NCBI RefSeq assembly: GCF_014196055.1
Contig: NZ_JACICY010000011.1
Span: 1 to 64,000 of the forward strand
DNA from: Novosphingobium hassiacum
GTDB taxonomy: Bacteria; Pseudomonadota; Alphaproteobacteria; Sphingomonadales; Sphingomonadaceae
Direction of reading: 5' to 3'
DNA length: 64,000 bases
Each line of letters begins with the position of its first letter. The stretch's first letter is position 1. Shown here piece by piece: positions 54,592 through 62,898 of this stretch. The translations under genes and the position numbers were made by a program. Under the pieces are notes generated by a model. It saw only the letters and a list, made by a program, of their open reading frames with translations, ran no database searches and was not told the DNA's origin.

Positions 54592-55754
54592 GGGGTTTCT
54601 TCCGGGTCGTCTTCGTCCATTCCGGCAAGACGACCCGGTTGGAAAAGCGCCTCGCCAAACAGGAAACCGACCAGGTTGGGCCTGCCGATATGTTCGAGCA
54701 GGGCAGAAACCGTCAGCAGGATGGGCACTGACAGCAGTGCTCCCAGCACACCCCATATCCACGAGAAGTAACTGATCGAGATCAGGATGGCGACGGGGTT
54801 CAAGGTGAATCTCGCGCCGAGGATCGATGGCGTGATAACGTTGGATTCTGTCGCATGCAGGCCGATATAGGCAAGCATAGGCACAAGGCCGAGGGCCACG
54901 CTCGACGACGTGCCAAGCCCGACCAGACCCAAAAGTCCCATCATGACCAAAGGCCCGATGTAGGGCAGGAAGTTGAGTACGAAAGCCAGGCCACCCCACA
55001 TGACCGGGGCGGTCAGGCCGAACGCCCATGCGCCTGCGGCGACGATGAGGCCGATCACAAAATTGACGAGCGCCACGGTCAGGATATAGCTGCCAACGCG
55101 CTCCTGCACGTCGCGCAGCACTCGCGCGAGGCGCACCGACGCGCTGAACGAATGCCGGTCGAACAAAATGCGACGCTTCATGCGGATGCGCGATTCGATC
55201 ATGAAGAACGTCATCAGCAGCGTCAGCAGCATCTCGAGAATGACGCTCGGCGTGGCGAAAGCGAGTTGTTCGATCACCGACGGCGTTGCAACCACGACTT
55301 CGCGCGCGGTGCGTCCGGTAATCTTGGCAAGCTGGCGATTGACGTCGGAAATCCAGGACAGGTTGCCGCGTAGTTCGGCAAAGCGCATTGCGACCTGACG
55401 CGCCAGCGCCGGCACCTGATCGACCATGACGAAGGCGGGCTGCAGGATCAGCAGCAACGCGAGCACCACGACCGCGATGAGCGCGAGAATGGCAAACAAT
55501 GACGCCAGCGTGTTGGGCAGGCCCAATCGCGTCATGCGGTCAGCCAGCGGTGACAGCACGATCGTGAAGATCATCGCCGTCACCGGTGGTAAAAAGACCA
55601 CCGATCCGATCGAAAGGACGAACGGCAACGCGAGAAACAGGCCAAGCCCAAGCGTCAGCAGGATCGCGGACTGCAAACGCACCCGGCGATCGGACGCCTC
55701 ATCCACAAACGGCGGCTCGAGCGGCGGTGAAGCGGGCATGAAGGGCTGGTTCAC
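54579..55754 (-). CDS. AI-2E family transporter (TqsA/PerM-like)
   Basis: 391 residues, about eight membrane helices: hydrophobic stretches at ~30-85, 90-110, 165-180, 225-260, 265-320 and 330-360. Family marks: PPVTAMIFTIVLSPLADRMTRLGLP at the start, FFMIESRIRMKRRILFDRH, MWGGLAFVLNFLPYIGPLVM and ARFTLNPVAILISISYFSWIWG with GVLGALLSVPILLT. The family includes AI-2 exporters and Na+/H+ antiporters; the actual substrate is unknown. A Met at 55739 (MPASPPLEPP) is an alternative start. Confidence 0.88.
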   Translation of the reverse strand: MNQPFMPASPPLEPPFVDEASDRRVRLQSAILLTLGLGLFLALPFVLSIGSVVFLPPVTAMIFTIVLSPLADRMTRLGLPNTLASLFAILALIAVVVLALLLILQPAFVMVDQVPALARQVAMRFAELRGNLSWISDVNRQLAKITGRTAREVVVATPSVIEQLAFATPSVILEMLLTLLMTFFMIESRIRMKRRILFDRHSFSASVRLARVLRDVQERVGSYILTVALVNFVIGLIVAAGAWAFGLTAPVMWGGLAFVLNFLPYIGPLVMMGLLGLVGLGTSSSVALGLVPMLAYIGLHATESNVITPSILGARFTLNPVAILISISYFSWIWGVLGALLSVPILLTVSALLEHIGRPNLVGFLFGEALFQPGRLAGMDEDDPEETPQPG

Positions 55755-55889
55755 CTGACAGGCGGCCTTGGTGCTGGAGTTGCGAAAACTCTCCTTTCAC
55801 CGCAGCGTCCGCCGATCAAGTGCGCGTTTTCACCTTGCGCTGAATTATGACGAGGCGTGACTGGAAAGCCCCGATCACACGGGTCGCGC

Positions 55890-56522
55890 TCAGTCCTTGT
55901 CGGTCAGGACCGGGTCATTCTGATGGCCTGTCAGCACCGTACGGTCGAGTTCGCCCATGATGGCGGAATGCGCCACTGCGTCGGCCGTGCTGCGGCGCGG
56001 GATCTGGCCGCTTTCAATCATCTGTGAAAGTGCAGCGCGGGCACGGCCGACGCGGCTTTTGATCGTGCCTACCGCGCAACCGCAGATCTGCGCGGCCTCT
56101 TCGTAGCTGAAGCCGCCCGCGCCGACGAGCAGCAGGGCCTCGCGGCGCTCCGGCGGCAGGGTGAGCAGGGCGCGATGCATGTCGGACAAGTGCATCGGGC
56201 CTTCCTGCGCGGCTGGAGCCACGAGAATGCGCTCCGCCACGGTTTCGTCGTAATCGGCACGGAAGCGGTTGCGGCGCATGTCGGTGAGATAGGCGTTACG
56301 CAGGATCACGAAGGTCCAGGCCCGCATCGACGTGCCCGGCTCGAACCGTTCTTGCGCGGCCCACGCCTTGAGCAGGGTTTCCTGCACGAGATCATCGGCA
56401 AGGTCCGGGCGACCGCAAAGACCACGCGCAAATGCGCGCAAGTGCGGGATCACTCCGGTAAGGTCGCGTTTGAACGCAACCGGGTCGCTAGCCGGTCTTG
56501 GCGACTTGTCCTCATCAGCCAT
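55890..56522 (-). CDS. ecfG: General stress response ECF sigma factor EcfG
   Basis: 210 residues from ATG 56522, overlapping nepR by 8 bp. Region 2 (FKRDLTGVIPHLRAFARGLC, then DLADDLVQETLLKAWAAQER, FVILRNAYLTDMRRNRFR) and region 4 (LLTLPPERREALLLVGAGGF, SYEEAAQICGCAVGTIKSRV) are those of the ECF15/EcfG group. It directs transcription from GGAAC/CGTT promoters after release from NepR by phosphorylated PhyR. A C-terminal extension of ~45 residues is variable in the group. Confidence 0.95.
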   Translation of the reverse strand: MADEDKSPRPASDPVAFKRDLTGVIPHLRAFARGLCGRPDLADDLVQETLLKAWAAQERFEPGTSMRAWTFVILRNAYLTDMRRNRFRADYDETVAERILVAPAAQEGPMHLSDMHRALLTLPPERREALLLVGAGGFSYEEAAQICGCAVGTIKSRVGRARAALSQMIESGQIPRRSTADAVAHSAIMGELDRTVLTGHQNDPVLTDKD

Positions 56523-56700
56523 GCGACGGATCGTCCAGTTGATCGAGCAATTTGGCGAAGCTGTCGGGCAACGGTTCATCGACGACGGAATCGTACAGAC
56601 GCTTGAGACCGTCTGCCCATTCCGGCGATTGTGGCTTGCCGCCCTTCCGGCGCGGGTTACCGGGATTCATCGGTTTCTCTTTCGACATTCGCTCTGACAA
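56515..56700 (-). CDS. nepR: Anti-sigma factor NepR
   Basis: 61 residues. The conserved NepR core is EWADGLKRLYDSVVDEPLPD then SFAKLLDQLD, the two helices that wrap EcfG or, when stress comes, the PhyR sigma-like domain. The N-terminus (MSERMSKEKPMNPGNPRRKG) is basic and disordered. Transcribed with ecfG from an EcfG-type promoter, giving autoregulation. Confidence 0.95.
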   Translation of the reverse strand: MSERMSKEKPMNPGNPRRKGGKPQSPEWADGLKRLYDSVVDEPLPDSFAKLLDQLDDPSHG

Positions 56701-56811
56701 CGCCTCCCCCTCCAGGGATAATCCAAAAACAAGACCGCTGGCGCGGCAGATGCGCTTCTACACCATCTGCGGCCGCTCAAACAGCGATCACACATGGCCC
56801 TTCGTACGTGG

Positions 56812-56836
56812 AACGATATCGACCCCTGTCGGTTCC
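56812..56836 (-). promoter_or_regulatory. EcfG-type promoter of nepR-ecfG
   Basis: Minus strand GGAAC (56836-56832), 16-bp spacer, CGTT (56815-56812), about 110 bp before the nepR ATG. Confidence 0.8.
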
Positions 56837-56940
56837 CGTTTTGCTACGCGCATAGGCATTCCTTTGCGTTACATTTGGTGCAACTAAAGGACCGGGACCA
56901 ATCCGGGCGGTTAGTTGCATAGGGAGGACACAGGCGCGCG

Positions 56941-58611
56941 ATGGAGAAGCTTCTTGCCTCTAAGAAGCTGAGCCCGAGGTGGTACGAGCGTTTCCCGCGC
57001 GCGGTACCCGTCGGGATATTCAGCCTTACCATGGCGGTAGCTCTGCTGAGCGTCTTTGCGATCGAGACTGCCGAGGACCGTCGGCAGTCCGCGCTGATCG
57101 CGCAGACCGCGCAAACCATAGCGTCAGGACTTGAGCGCCGCTCCAACGCCAACGCGGCCTATCTGCGAGCGAGCGCGGCACTGTTCGCCACACAGCAGAT
57201 GGTCGAAGCACCCCTGTTCCGGACCTTCATCCGCCAACTGCACCTCGACGGTCGCTACGTCGGCTCGGACGGGATCGGCTGGGCGATGAAGGTCTCCCGC
57301 GACGATATTCCCACGGTGGAAAGCATCATGCGTCGCGACGCAGATGCCGGATTCACCGTTCGCCCGGCACCACCGCCCGCGCAGCCTTATGTCACACCGG
57401 TGATGTTTCTCGAGCCCGATACGCTACGCAACCGACGCGCCGTCGGCTTTGACATGACCTCGGAGAGCGTGCGGCGCACTGCGATGAAGGCGGCAGAGCG
57501 GAGCGGGCAGCCAACTGCGACAGGCCATGTCGTGCTTCAGCAGGAAGGGCGACCAGGCGGGCCGCAGGGCTTCCTTGTGTTCATGCCGGTGTTTTCGCTT
57601 CCGAACGAAGATGGCGCGCGCAACCTTCGCGGCTATGTCTTTTCACCTTACAATGCGCAGCAATTTCTTCAGACGTCAGTCGACGCCGGTCACTTGTCTG
57701 GCGCAGGCATCCGGCTGTACGATCAGGATGCGTCAGGCCTGACGCTGATGGCTGCGATCGCGCCCAGCGAAGTATCGGGGCAAGTCATTCGACGGCCGAT
57801 GGAAATATCCGGCCACCGGTTCCTGCTCGAGATCGAAGCGCCGGCTACGCCGATGCTTTCGACGATGTCGGTGATGACACTGCTGTTCGGGCTGCTGGTC
57901 GCGACGCTGCTGCTGGTGCTGGCGCGGCTGCTGACGCAACAGGCGATGGAGGATCGCATCGCGCTCGCATGGTTCGAGCAGCAATCCTCGATCCGCAACT
58001 CGTTGACGCGCGAGTTGAACCACCGGGTCAAGAATACTCTGGCCAACGTGCTCTCGATCGTGTCCCTGACGAGGCGCCGTGCCACCAGTCTGACCGATTT
58101 CGCCGATAGCCTTGAAGGTCGCATTCGCGCGCTGTCGGCAACGCATGATTTGCTCACCCAGTCCGACTGGGGCACGACGCCAGTGGCGATGGTGATCAAG
58201 GCTGAACTCGCCCCTTACGCGCAGGATGTCCACCGCCATCTCGATATCGAAGGGCCGGAGGTCGAGCTTGCTCCCAATGACGCGCTGTCGCTAGGCCTCG
58301 CGATCCACGAACTGGCGACCAATGCCGCAAAATACGGTGCGCTCGCGGTGGAGCAAGGGCGCGTGTCGATCAGCTGGCAGATGGTCGGAGAAAATCTGGC
58401 GCGGATAGAATGGATCGAACGCGGTGGTCCGGCGATCGACCTTGAAACAAAGCGCAAGCGTGGGTTTGGCACCGAACTGATCGAAAAGATCGTGGCGCAT
58501 GAGTTGCGCAATCCGGTCGACCTGCGCTTCGAGGCCGAAGGCGTGCGCTGTATCCTGCTGATCCCGGTGCGCCGCCGGAACGACTTCGCGATACGACAAG
58601 GCCGCGCCTGA
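56941..58611 (+). CDS. CHASE-domain sensor histidine kinase of the HWE/HisKA_2 type
   Basis: 556 residues: transmembrane helix ~22-42 (VPVGIFSLTMAVALLSVFAI), periplasmic CHASE domain ~75-270 (DGIGWAMKVSRDDIPTVESI; GFDMTSESVRRTAM; GFLVFMPVF), second helix ~303-323, then HisKA_2 with H361 in LTRELNHRVKNTLANVLSIV and HATPase with AIHELATNAAKYGAL and the HWE-like EWIERGGPAID and GFGTELIEKIV. Kinases of this class phosphorylate PhyR in alphaproteobacteria; it lies divergent from nepR-ecfG and convergent with phyR, so it is the likely PhyR kinase (PhyK/PhyT-like). The signal is unknown. Confidence 0.92.
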   Translation: MEKLLASKKLSPRWYERFPRAVPVGIFSLTMAVALLSVFAIETAEDRRQSALIAQTAQTIASGLERRSNANAAYLRASAALFATQQMVEAPLFRTFIRQLHLDGRYVGSDGIGWAMKVSRDDIPTVESIMRRDADAGFTVRPAPPPAQPYVTPVMFLEPDTLRNRRAVGFDMTSESVRRTAMKAAERSGQPTATGHVVLQQEGRPGGPQGFLVFMPVFSLPNEDGARNLRGYVFSPYNAQQFLQTSVDAGHLSGAGIRLYDQDASGLTLMAAIAPSEVSGQVIRRPMEISGHRFLLEIEAPATPMLSTMSVMTLLFGLLVATLLLVLARLLTQQAMEDRIALAWFEQQSSIRNSLTRELNHRVKNTLANVLSIVSLTRRRATSLTDFADSLEGRIRALSATHDLLTQSDWGTTPVAMVIKAELAPYAQDVHRHLDIEGPEVELAPNDALSLGLAIHELATNAAKYGALAVEQGRVSISWQMVGENLARIEWIERGGPAIDLETKRKRGFGTELIEKIVAHELRNPVDLRFEAEGVRCILLIPVRRRNDFAIRQGRA

Positions 58612-58648
58612 CAGACGCGGCCTTGTGGCTACAAAGATTTAGCGAAGG

Positions 58649-59446
58649 TCAATCGAGCGGACGGCTCGACCCGAAGAACAGTGCCTGACTGATTGCGGTG
58701 CGGACGGTCTGTTCCTGGAATGGCTTGGTCACCAAATACGTCGGCTCCGGACGATCGCCGGTCAGCAGGCGTTCGGGATAAGCCGTAATAAAGATCACCG
58801 GCACCGAACCGATGCGCAGGATGTCATCCACCGCGTCGAGCCCAGAGCTGCCATCGGCCAGCTGGATGTCGGCCAGGACGAGGCCGGGTTGTTCGCGCTG
58901 CACGATTTCAAGCGCCTGGGTACGGGTAGCGGCCATGCCGCACACCTCGTGCCCGAGTGAGCGGACGAGGTCTTCGAGCTGCATCGAGATAAGCGGCTCG
59001 TCTTCGATGATCAGCACCGACGTCGATGATTCGCGGTCGATTTCGGAGATCGCGTCCTGCACCAGCCGCTCGACCTCATCGGCCTCACGATCCATGATGT
59101 AGGCGGCTTCATCGACGCTGAAATCTTCAAGCGTCGTCAACAACAGAGCCTGACGATTGGCTGGCGTCATCGCGGCAAGCCGCTCCTGCGCAGCAGCTTC
59201 ATGCTGACCGAGCAGGCCCGACGAGCGATCGACAGTATCGACATAGGCCGTGGACCACACGCGATTGAATGTGTGATAAAGCTGCGGCCGGCCTTCGCCG
59301 ATGATCGCGCGCAAGCCTTCGTCGGCGAGCGCGGCTTCAAGCGTGGCGCGCACAAATGAATCGCCGGCAGTCTGGCTGCCGGTCAAGGCGCGGGCGTAAC
59401 GACGTAGATAAGGCAGTTGATTGGCAACCTTGGCACCAAGTGACAT
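58649..59446 (-). CDS. phyR: General stress response regulator PhyR (anti-anti-sigma)
   Basis: 265 residues from ATG 59446; upstream in-frame Met is less likely. An EcfG-like sigma mimic domain (1-135: LPYLRRYARALTGSQTAGDS, LYHTFNRVWSTAYVD, TTLEDFSVDEAAYIMDREAD) precedes a receiver domain (~143-260) with phosphoacceptor D193 (LVLADIQLADGSSG) and K in VTKPF. On phosphorylation it titrates NepR and frees EcfG. Its own promoter is EcfG-dependent. Confidence 0.96.
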   Translation of the reverse strand: MSLGAKVANQLPYLRRYARALTGSQTAGDSFVRATLEAALADEGLRAIIGEGRPQLYHTFNRVWSTAYVDTVDRSSGLLGQHEAAAQERLAAMTPANRQALLLTTLEDFSVDEAAYIMDREADEVERLVQDAISEIDRESSTSVLIIEDEPLISMQLEDLVRSLGHEVCGMAATRTQALEIVQREQPGLVLADIQLADGSSGLDAVDDILRIGSVPVIFITAYPERLLTGDRPEPTYLVTKPFQEQTVRTAISQALFFGSSRPLD

Positions 59447-59479
59447 GCGGACCCCTTCCCGGACGGTATCGTGCGCCAC

Positions 59480-59505
59480 AACGGTCGAACCGCATATCCG
59501 GTTCC
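59480..59505 (-). promoter_or_regulatory. EcfG-type promoter of phyR
   Basis: Minus strand GGAAC (59505-59501), 17-bp spacer, CGTT (59483-59480), about 34 bp before the phyR ATG. Confidence 0.8.
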
Positions 59506-59533
59506 CGCGACGCTGCCACGTGCGGCAATCATG

Positions 59534-59896
59534 TCATCCTATGACACCACTAGCCCACTCCGCCAAGACTTCTGGCGAAACCGGCTTACGGAACTGAACG
59601 GCAAAACCGAAGTCAGCGGGTATTGCGTCGGCATCGAAAGCGGAACTGATCGCAATGGCGCAGCCGGCGCCATACAAGCGGGACGCCAAATCGAGCGATT
59701 CGCCATCAGGAAGGTGTATGTCGAGGAGCGCCGCGGCTGGTACGCGGGCAGCGACAAGATCAATCGCACCTGCGAGGGTCGATGCGACCGCCACGGAAAC
59801 GCCGCGCTCCTGCAGGGCGTCTTCGATCGCCATTGCGACCAGAACGCTATCTTCCACAACCAGCACAAACGGCGTTTGAGTCTCGCTTGGTGACAC
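59534..59896 (-). CDS. Single-domain response regulator
   Basis: 120 residues, receiver only. Acidic pocket E15-D16 (VLVVEDSVLV), phosphoacceptor D59 (AALLDIHLPDGES), and K in QFRKPVSPEVL. Short regulators of this sort next to phyR often take part in phosphate flow to or from the HWE kinases; here that is inference. It lies upstream of phyR and reads the same way, but phyR has its own promoter between them. Confidence 0.85.
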   Translation of the reverse strand: MSPSETQTPFVLVVEDSVLVAMAIEDALQERGVSVAVASTLAGAIDLVAARVPAAALLDIHLPDGESLDLASRLYGAGCAIAISSAFDADAIPADFGFAVQFRKPVSPEVLAEWASGVIG

Positions 59897-60019
59897 GATG
59901 CAACAGACCCCCTAAAACCTTGCCGGCGCGATAGGGCACATTTCGGGAACCAACTCTGTCATTTGACATAGCACAGGCACCGGCGTGCATGCTTGGCGTG
60001 CGCGGGCAGGGGGACTTCG

Positions 60020-60790
60020 ATGGCACGCGAGGATGAAGCAGGACTACTGGTCCAGGTAGGCGGCAAGCGTTGCGCGCAGTGCCCGCTCGTGCCGTACGAG
60101 AGGCTGAGCCAGCCTTCGCCCGAATTGCGTCGGTGGATTGCAGCCTTCCGCCAGGGCGAGATGCGTTACGACAGGGGCGAGGTGGTGTTCACGCAAGGAT
60201 CGCGGCCACGGCAGCTCTATACCGTGCTTTCCGGGATCCTGATGCGCAGCAGGTTGCTGGAGGATGGCCGCCGCCAGATCATCAATTTCATGTTTCCCGG
60301 CGATTTCATCGGCCTTCAATCGGCGGTCGACAGCGAGATGAGCCACGAAGTCGAAGCGGTCACGTCGGCAACGCTGTGCGTATTCGCGCGCGAACGGTTT
60401 TTCGAGCTGGTCGCGAGCCAGCCGCAGCTGTCGTTCGACTTGACCTGGCTCGCTGCTCACGAGGAGTCGGCACTCGAGGAGCACATCGTCTCGCTCGGCC
60501 AGCGCAATGCGCGTGAGCGGTTGGCCGCGCTTGCCGTGTTCCTGGTGCAGCGCGCGATCGATACGCGGCTTGCGCCCGACGGAGTGCTGGCGATCACCAT
60601 AACCCAAGGACAGATTGCCGATATGCTCGGGCTATCATTGGTCCACACCAACCGGACGCTGCAGGCGCTGAGACGGCTGCAGCTGGTCGACTGGACGCTG
60701 ACGTCCATCGGCATTCCCGATATGGCAGCGGCGCGGCAATTTGCTGGAATTGACGGGGTCGCGAGCGCCAGACCACGGCCATATATTTGA
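60020..60790 (+). CDS. Crp/Fnr family transcriptional regulator
   Basis: 256 residues from ATG 60020. N-terminal cNMP-binding-like fold (GEMRYDRGEVVFTQGSRPRQ, LYTVLSGILMRSRLLEDGRR, FMFPGDFIGLQS), a long dimer helix, and a C-terminal winged helix with ITQGQIADMLGLSLVHTNRT then LQALRRLQLVDW. An N-terminal C-x-x-C (RCAQCPLVP) exists but the fourfold Cys set of Fnr does not, so an iron-sulfur cluster is doubtful. Target genes unknown; in Sphingomonadales similar proteins sit near the stress locus. Confidence 0.88.
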   Translation: MAREDEAGLLVQVGGKRCAQCPLVPYERLSQPSPELRRWIAAFRQGEMRYDRGEVVFTQGSRPRQLYTVLSGILMRSRLLEDGRRQIINFMFPGDFIGLQSAVDSEMSHEVEAVTSATLCVFARERFFELVASQPQLSFDLTWLAAHEESALEEHIVSLGQRNARERLAALAVFLVQRAIDTRLAPDGVLAITITQGQIADMLGLSLVHTNRTLQALRRLQLVDWTLTSIGIPDMAAARQFAGIDGVASARPRPYI

Positions 60791-60856
60791 TGTCGATGGG
60801 ATAATGAATCTTATTTGCCGTTGAGAATAAACGACAAAAAAATTTTGAATCTCGTG

Positions 60857-60881
60857 GGAACTCCGGCCTTGGCGGCTCGTT
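60857..60881 (+). promoter_or_regulatory. EcfG-type promoter with no coding gene downstream
   Basis: GGAAC (60857-60861), 16-bp spacer, CGTT (60878-60881). Transcription should begin near 60888 and meets the terminator at 60941-60977. Confidence 0.75.
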
Positions 60882-60887
60882 TTATGT

Positions 60888-60977
60888 CTGTCACCGCCGA
60901 GACCCCCCCTCCCGTCCAAGCGGCTGGTGATACGATCCCGAAAGGTCCCCGCCGGAAACGTCGGGGACCTTTTTTTC
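60888..60977 (+). ncRNA. Candidate EcfG-dependent small RNA with C-rich loop (GsrN-like architecture)
   Basis: Bounded by a perfect EcfG promoter and an intrinsic terminator, ~90 nt. Hairpin 1 at 60891-60930: TCACC/GGTGA and GCC/GGC with one bulged T, enclosing a 23-nt loop that contains ACCCCCCCTCCCG, a C-rich single strand able to pair with Shine-Dalgarno sites. Hairpin 2 is the terminator. No open frame with a ribosome-binding site fits. The same plan, sigma-T promoter, C-rich loop, terminator, defines Caulobacter GsrN beside its stress locus. Not shown to be expressed; homology by sequence is not claimed. Confidence 0.6.
60941..60977 (+). terminator. Strong intrinsic terminator of the small RNA
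   Basis: 11-bp stem AAAGGTCCCCG/CGGGGACCTTT, 10-nt loop, then an unbroken T-run to 60976. It may also end the Crp-family transcript reading through from upstream. Confidence 0.88.
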
Positions 60978-61049
60978 GCGGAACGGAAGTCCCCGGTCGT
61001 ATCCGTTTGGGTATGGCCGGGGATGACGGGGCAAGCCGGGAGCCCTGGC

Positions 61050-61508
61050 TTAGCCAGGCTTGGAGAGAGCCCCGCGCAGGCGGTCAAGCAGTCCGGCGGG
61101 ACGTTCGCGATAGATCACGGAAATCAGGTCTTCGGTCCGAAACGGCTTGGCGATGACATGGCCAAGCCGCCGGGCCGATTCCGGGATCGAATCCGGCGTC
61201 GCAGTGGTGAACAGGACCAGCGGTTTCGCCTCGCCCAATTGCATCGCGAGTTCGGCAAGCGCCCAGCCATCGTCCCGGTCGGCAAGGTGGACGTCGAGCA
61301 CCAGCACGGCGGGAACTGCGCGTGACAGTTCCTCCATGGCCTCGGCGATGCTGGGACAGGTCAGCACGGGGTCGGCACCTGCTTCGGCCAAGGCCTCGGC
61401 GAGGTCCAGCGCGATCAGGCTGTCGTCCTCGACGATCAGCGCCGGTCCGAGCGCGCGGCGGGGGCGTACCCTCCCCGTCTTGTCGCGGTCGTGGCCTGGC
61501 GTCGTCAC
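61050..61508 (-). CDS. Single-domain response regulator of the stress regulon
   Basis: 152 residues from GTG 61508 with AAGGAA upstream; an in-frame ATG at 61526 would leave a leader of only ~5 nt after the EcfG promoter, so the GTG is favoured. Receiver features: LIVEDDSLIALDLAEALAEA, phosphoacceptor D72 (VLVLDVHLADRDDG), LVLFTTATPDSIPE, and K in VIAKPF. A C-terminal tail is basic. The EcfG-type promoter immediately upstream places it in the general stress regulon, like SdrG of Sphingomonas melonis; the equivalence is inference. Confidence 0.85.
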   Translation of the reverse strand: MTTPGHDRDKTGRVRPRRALGPALIVEDDSLIALDLAEALAEAGADPVLTCPSIAEAMEELSRAVPAVLVLDVHLADRDDGWALAELAMQLGEAKPLVLFTTATPDSIPESARRLGHVIAKPFRTEDLISVIYRERPAGLLDRLRGALSKPG

Positions 61509-61537
61509 GTTTTCGTTTCCTTGCAACCTGTAGCCCG

Positions 61538-61563
61538 AACGCTGGCGCGCTGGTGCCAGTTCC
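61538..61563 (-). promoter_or_regulatory. EcfG-type promoter of the response regulator gene
   Basis: Minus strand GGAAC (61563-61559), 17-bp spacer, CGTT (61541-61538). Confidence 0.75.
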
Positions 61564-61590
61564 TCGGCGTCGGCTTGGTGTCTGGCGAAC

Positions 61591-62748
61591 TCAGAGCGCC
61601 TTGTCGTATATCGCGTAAGACTTGTTGACGTGGCTGTCGATCGCTTCGGCGATCGCGTTCATTCCCTGGTTGTCCTCAAGGATCCAGCCGATCTCGCTGC
61701 GGGTCGCGCCATAATCGCGGATCGAGTTGCGGCGGATGTATTCGATCATCATGAAGGCCAGCTGGCTGGCAAGGCGCGAAGACTGCAGGCGCTTGCGCAC
61801 GCCCATCAGCGGCACGCGCATGGTGCGGACCTTGGGCTTGCGCAGCCACAACAGAAGCTTGGCCCAGTTGAATGGGAACAGCTTGCCGCCCATCGGCTTG
61901 AGCACTTCGTTGAGGTCGGGCAGCGTCATCATGAACGCGACCGGCTCGCCCTCGTATTCGGCGATCATGATCAGGTCTTCGCGTACGATCGGCTTGAACT
62001 TCTTGCCGGCATACGTGATCTCGGACTCCGAGAACGGCACGAAGCCCCAGTTGTCCGACCAGGCATCGTTGAGGATGTCGAGGATCAGTGCAGCTTCGGC
62101 ATCGAACTTGGATTTGTCGACGTTGCGAATTCGGATCTTGGCGTTCTTTTCGCCCGAGGCGATGATGCGCTGGATCAGCGGGGGAAAATCGGGCCGAATA
62201 TCAAGCTCGTAGCAGTTGAGCGTCTTGGCGAGCTGGTAATCGAGGCCGAGAATGTAGTCGTTGTAACGCTCGGGCTGGTGACCCATCATCACCGTCGGCG
62301 AGTGATCGAAGCCCTTGATCAGCTGGCCCGGCTCTTCCCAGATCGACATCGACAGCGGAGCGAGAACGCGGGTCATGCCCTGTTCGCGCAGCCACGCCTC
62401 CGCGCGGGTGATCAGTGCGCGCGCGACCGCTTCGTCTTCTGCCTCGAGCAGACCCCAGTTGCCGGTTCCGGGACCCATGCCCTGCGACGTGGGCATCGCG
62501 ATGGCGAGATGATCGATGTGGGCCGAGATACGCCCGACCACCGCAAGCCCACGCCGCGCGAGGAACAGCTGGACATCGGCGTGTTCGAAAAACGGGTTCT
62601 TGCCGGGCGTGATCAGCTCTTCGGCCTCCATCCGCAGCGGCGGGACCCAGGCCGGATCCCCTGCATTGAGGCGATAGGTGAGGTCGATGAATGCCTTGCG
62701 GTCGCTCTTGCCGGAGACCGGCGTGATGATTACTTCGCCCTGAGCCAC
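61591..62748 (-). CDS. GNAT-fold acyltransferase, candidate bacterial ceramide synthase
   Basis: 385 residues from GTG 62748 (AQGEVIITPVSGKSDRKAF) with AAAGG 8 bp upstream; a TTG further up is possible. The body has two GNAT-like halves: FIDLTYRLNAGDPAWVPPLR, EELITPGKNPFFEHADVQLF, GNWGLLEAEDEAVARALITR, then a second half with DILNDAWSDNWGFVPFSESE and PFNWAKLLLWLRKPKVRTMR. Database entries often name this family dATP pyrophosphohydrolase or N-acetyltransferase. The size and motifs recall the Caulobacter ceramide synthase bCerS (CCNA_01212 group), which acylates 3-ketosphinganine. The organism is of a sphingolipid-making group. The specific function is a hypothesis. Confidence 0.6.
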   Translation of the reverse strand: MAQGEVIITPVSGKSDRKAFIDLTYRLNAGDPAWVPPLRMEAEELITPGKNPFFEHADVQLFLARRGLAVVGRISAHIDHLAIAMPTSQGMGPGTGNWGLLEAEDEAVARALITRAEAWLREQGMTRVLAPLSMSIWEEPGQLIKGFDHSPTVMMGHQPERYNDYILGLDYQLAKTLNCYELDIRPDFPPLIQRIIASGEKNAKIRIRNVDKSKFDAEAALILDILNDAWSDNWGFVPFSESEITYAGKKFKPIVREDLIMIAEYEGEPVAFMMTLPDLNEVLKPMGGKLFPFNWAKLLLWLRKPKVRTMRVPLMGVRKRLQSSRLASQLAFMMIEYIRRNSIRDYGATRSEIGWILEDNQGMNAIAEAIDSHVNKSYAIYDKAL

Positions 62749-62898
62749 GATCTTGCCTTTGTTTGCGGGTAAGCCGATTTCGTCGGGGAACTGCGGTTCA
62801 ATCTGGCGCAATGTCAAGCCGCGTAGCGCAAGTGGGGGCGCTGGGCGAAAAATGATCGGTGGATGCCGGTTCAACAAGGGCTTAATGGAACTCACGCC

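Noticed and set aside
56810..56840. Plus-strand EcfG promoter for the CHASE kinase
   Set aside because: GGAAC and CGTT occur on the plus strand but 22 bp apart, outside the 16-17 bp spacing; only the minus-strand promoter fits.
60070..60516. Alternative plus-strand frame inside the Crp-family gene
   Set aside because: Overlaps the real gene in another frame, without a ribosome-binding site or domain features.
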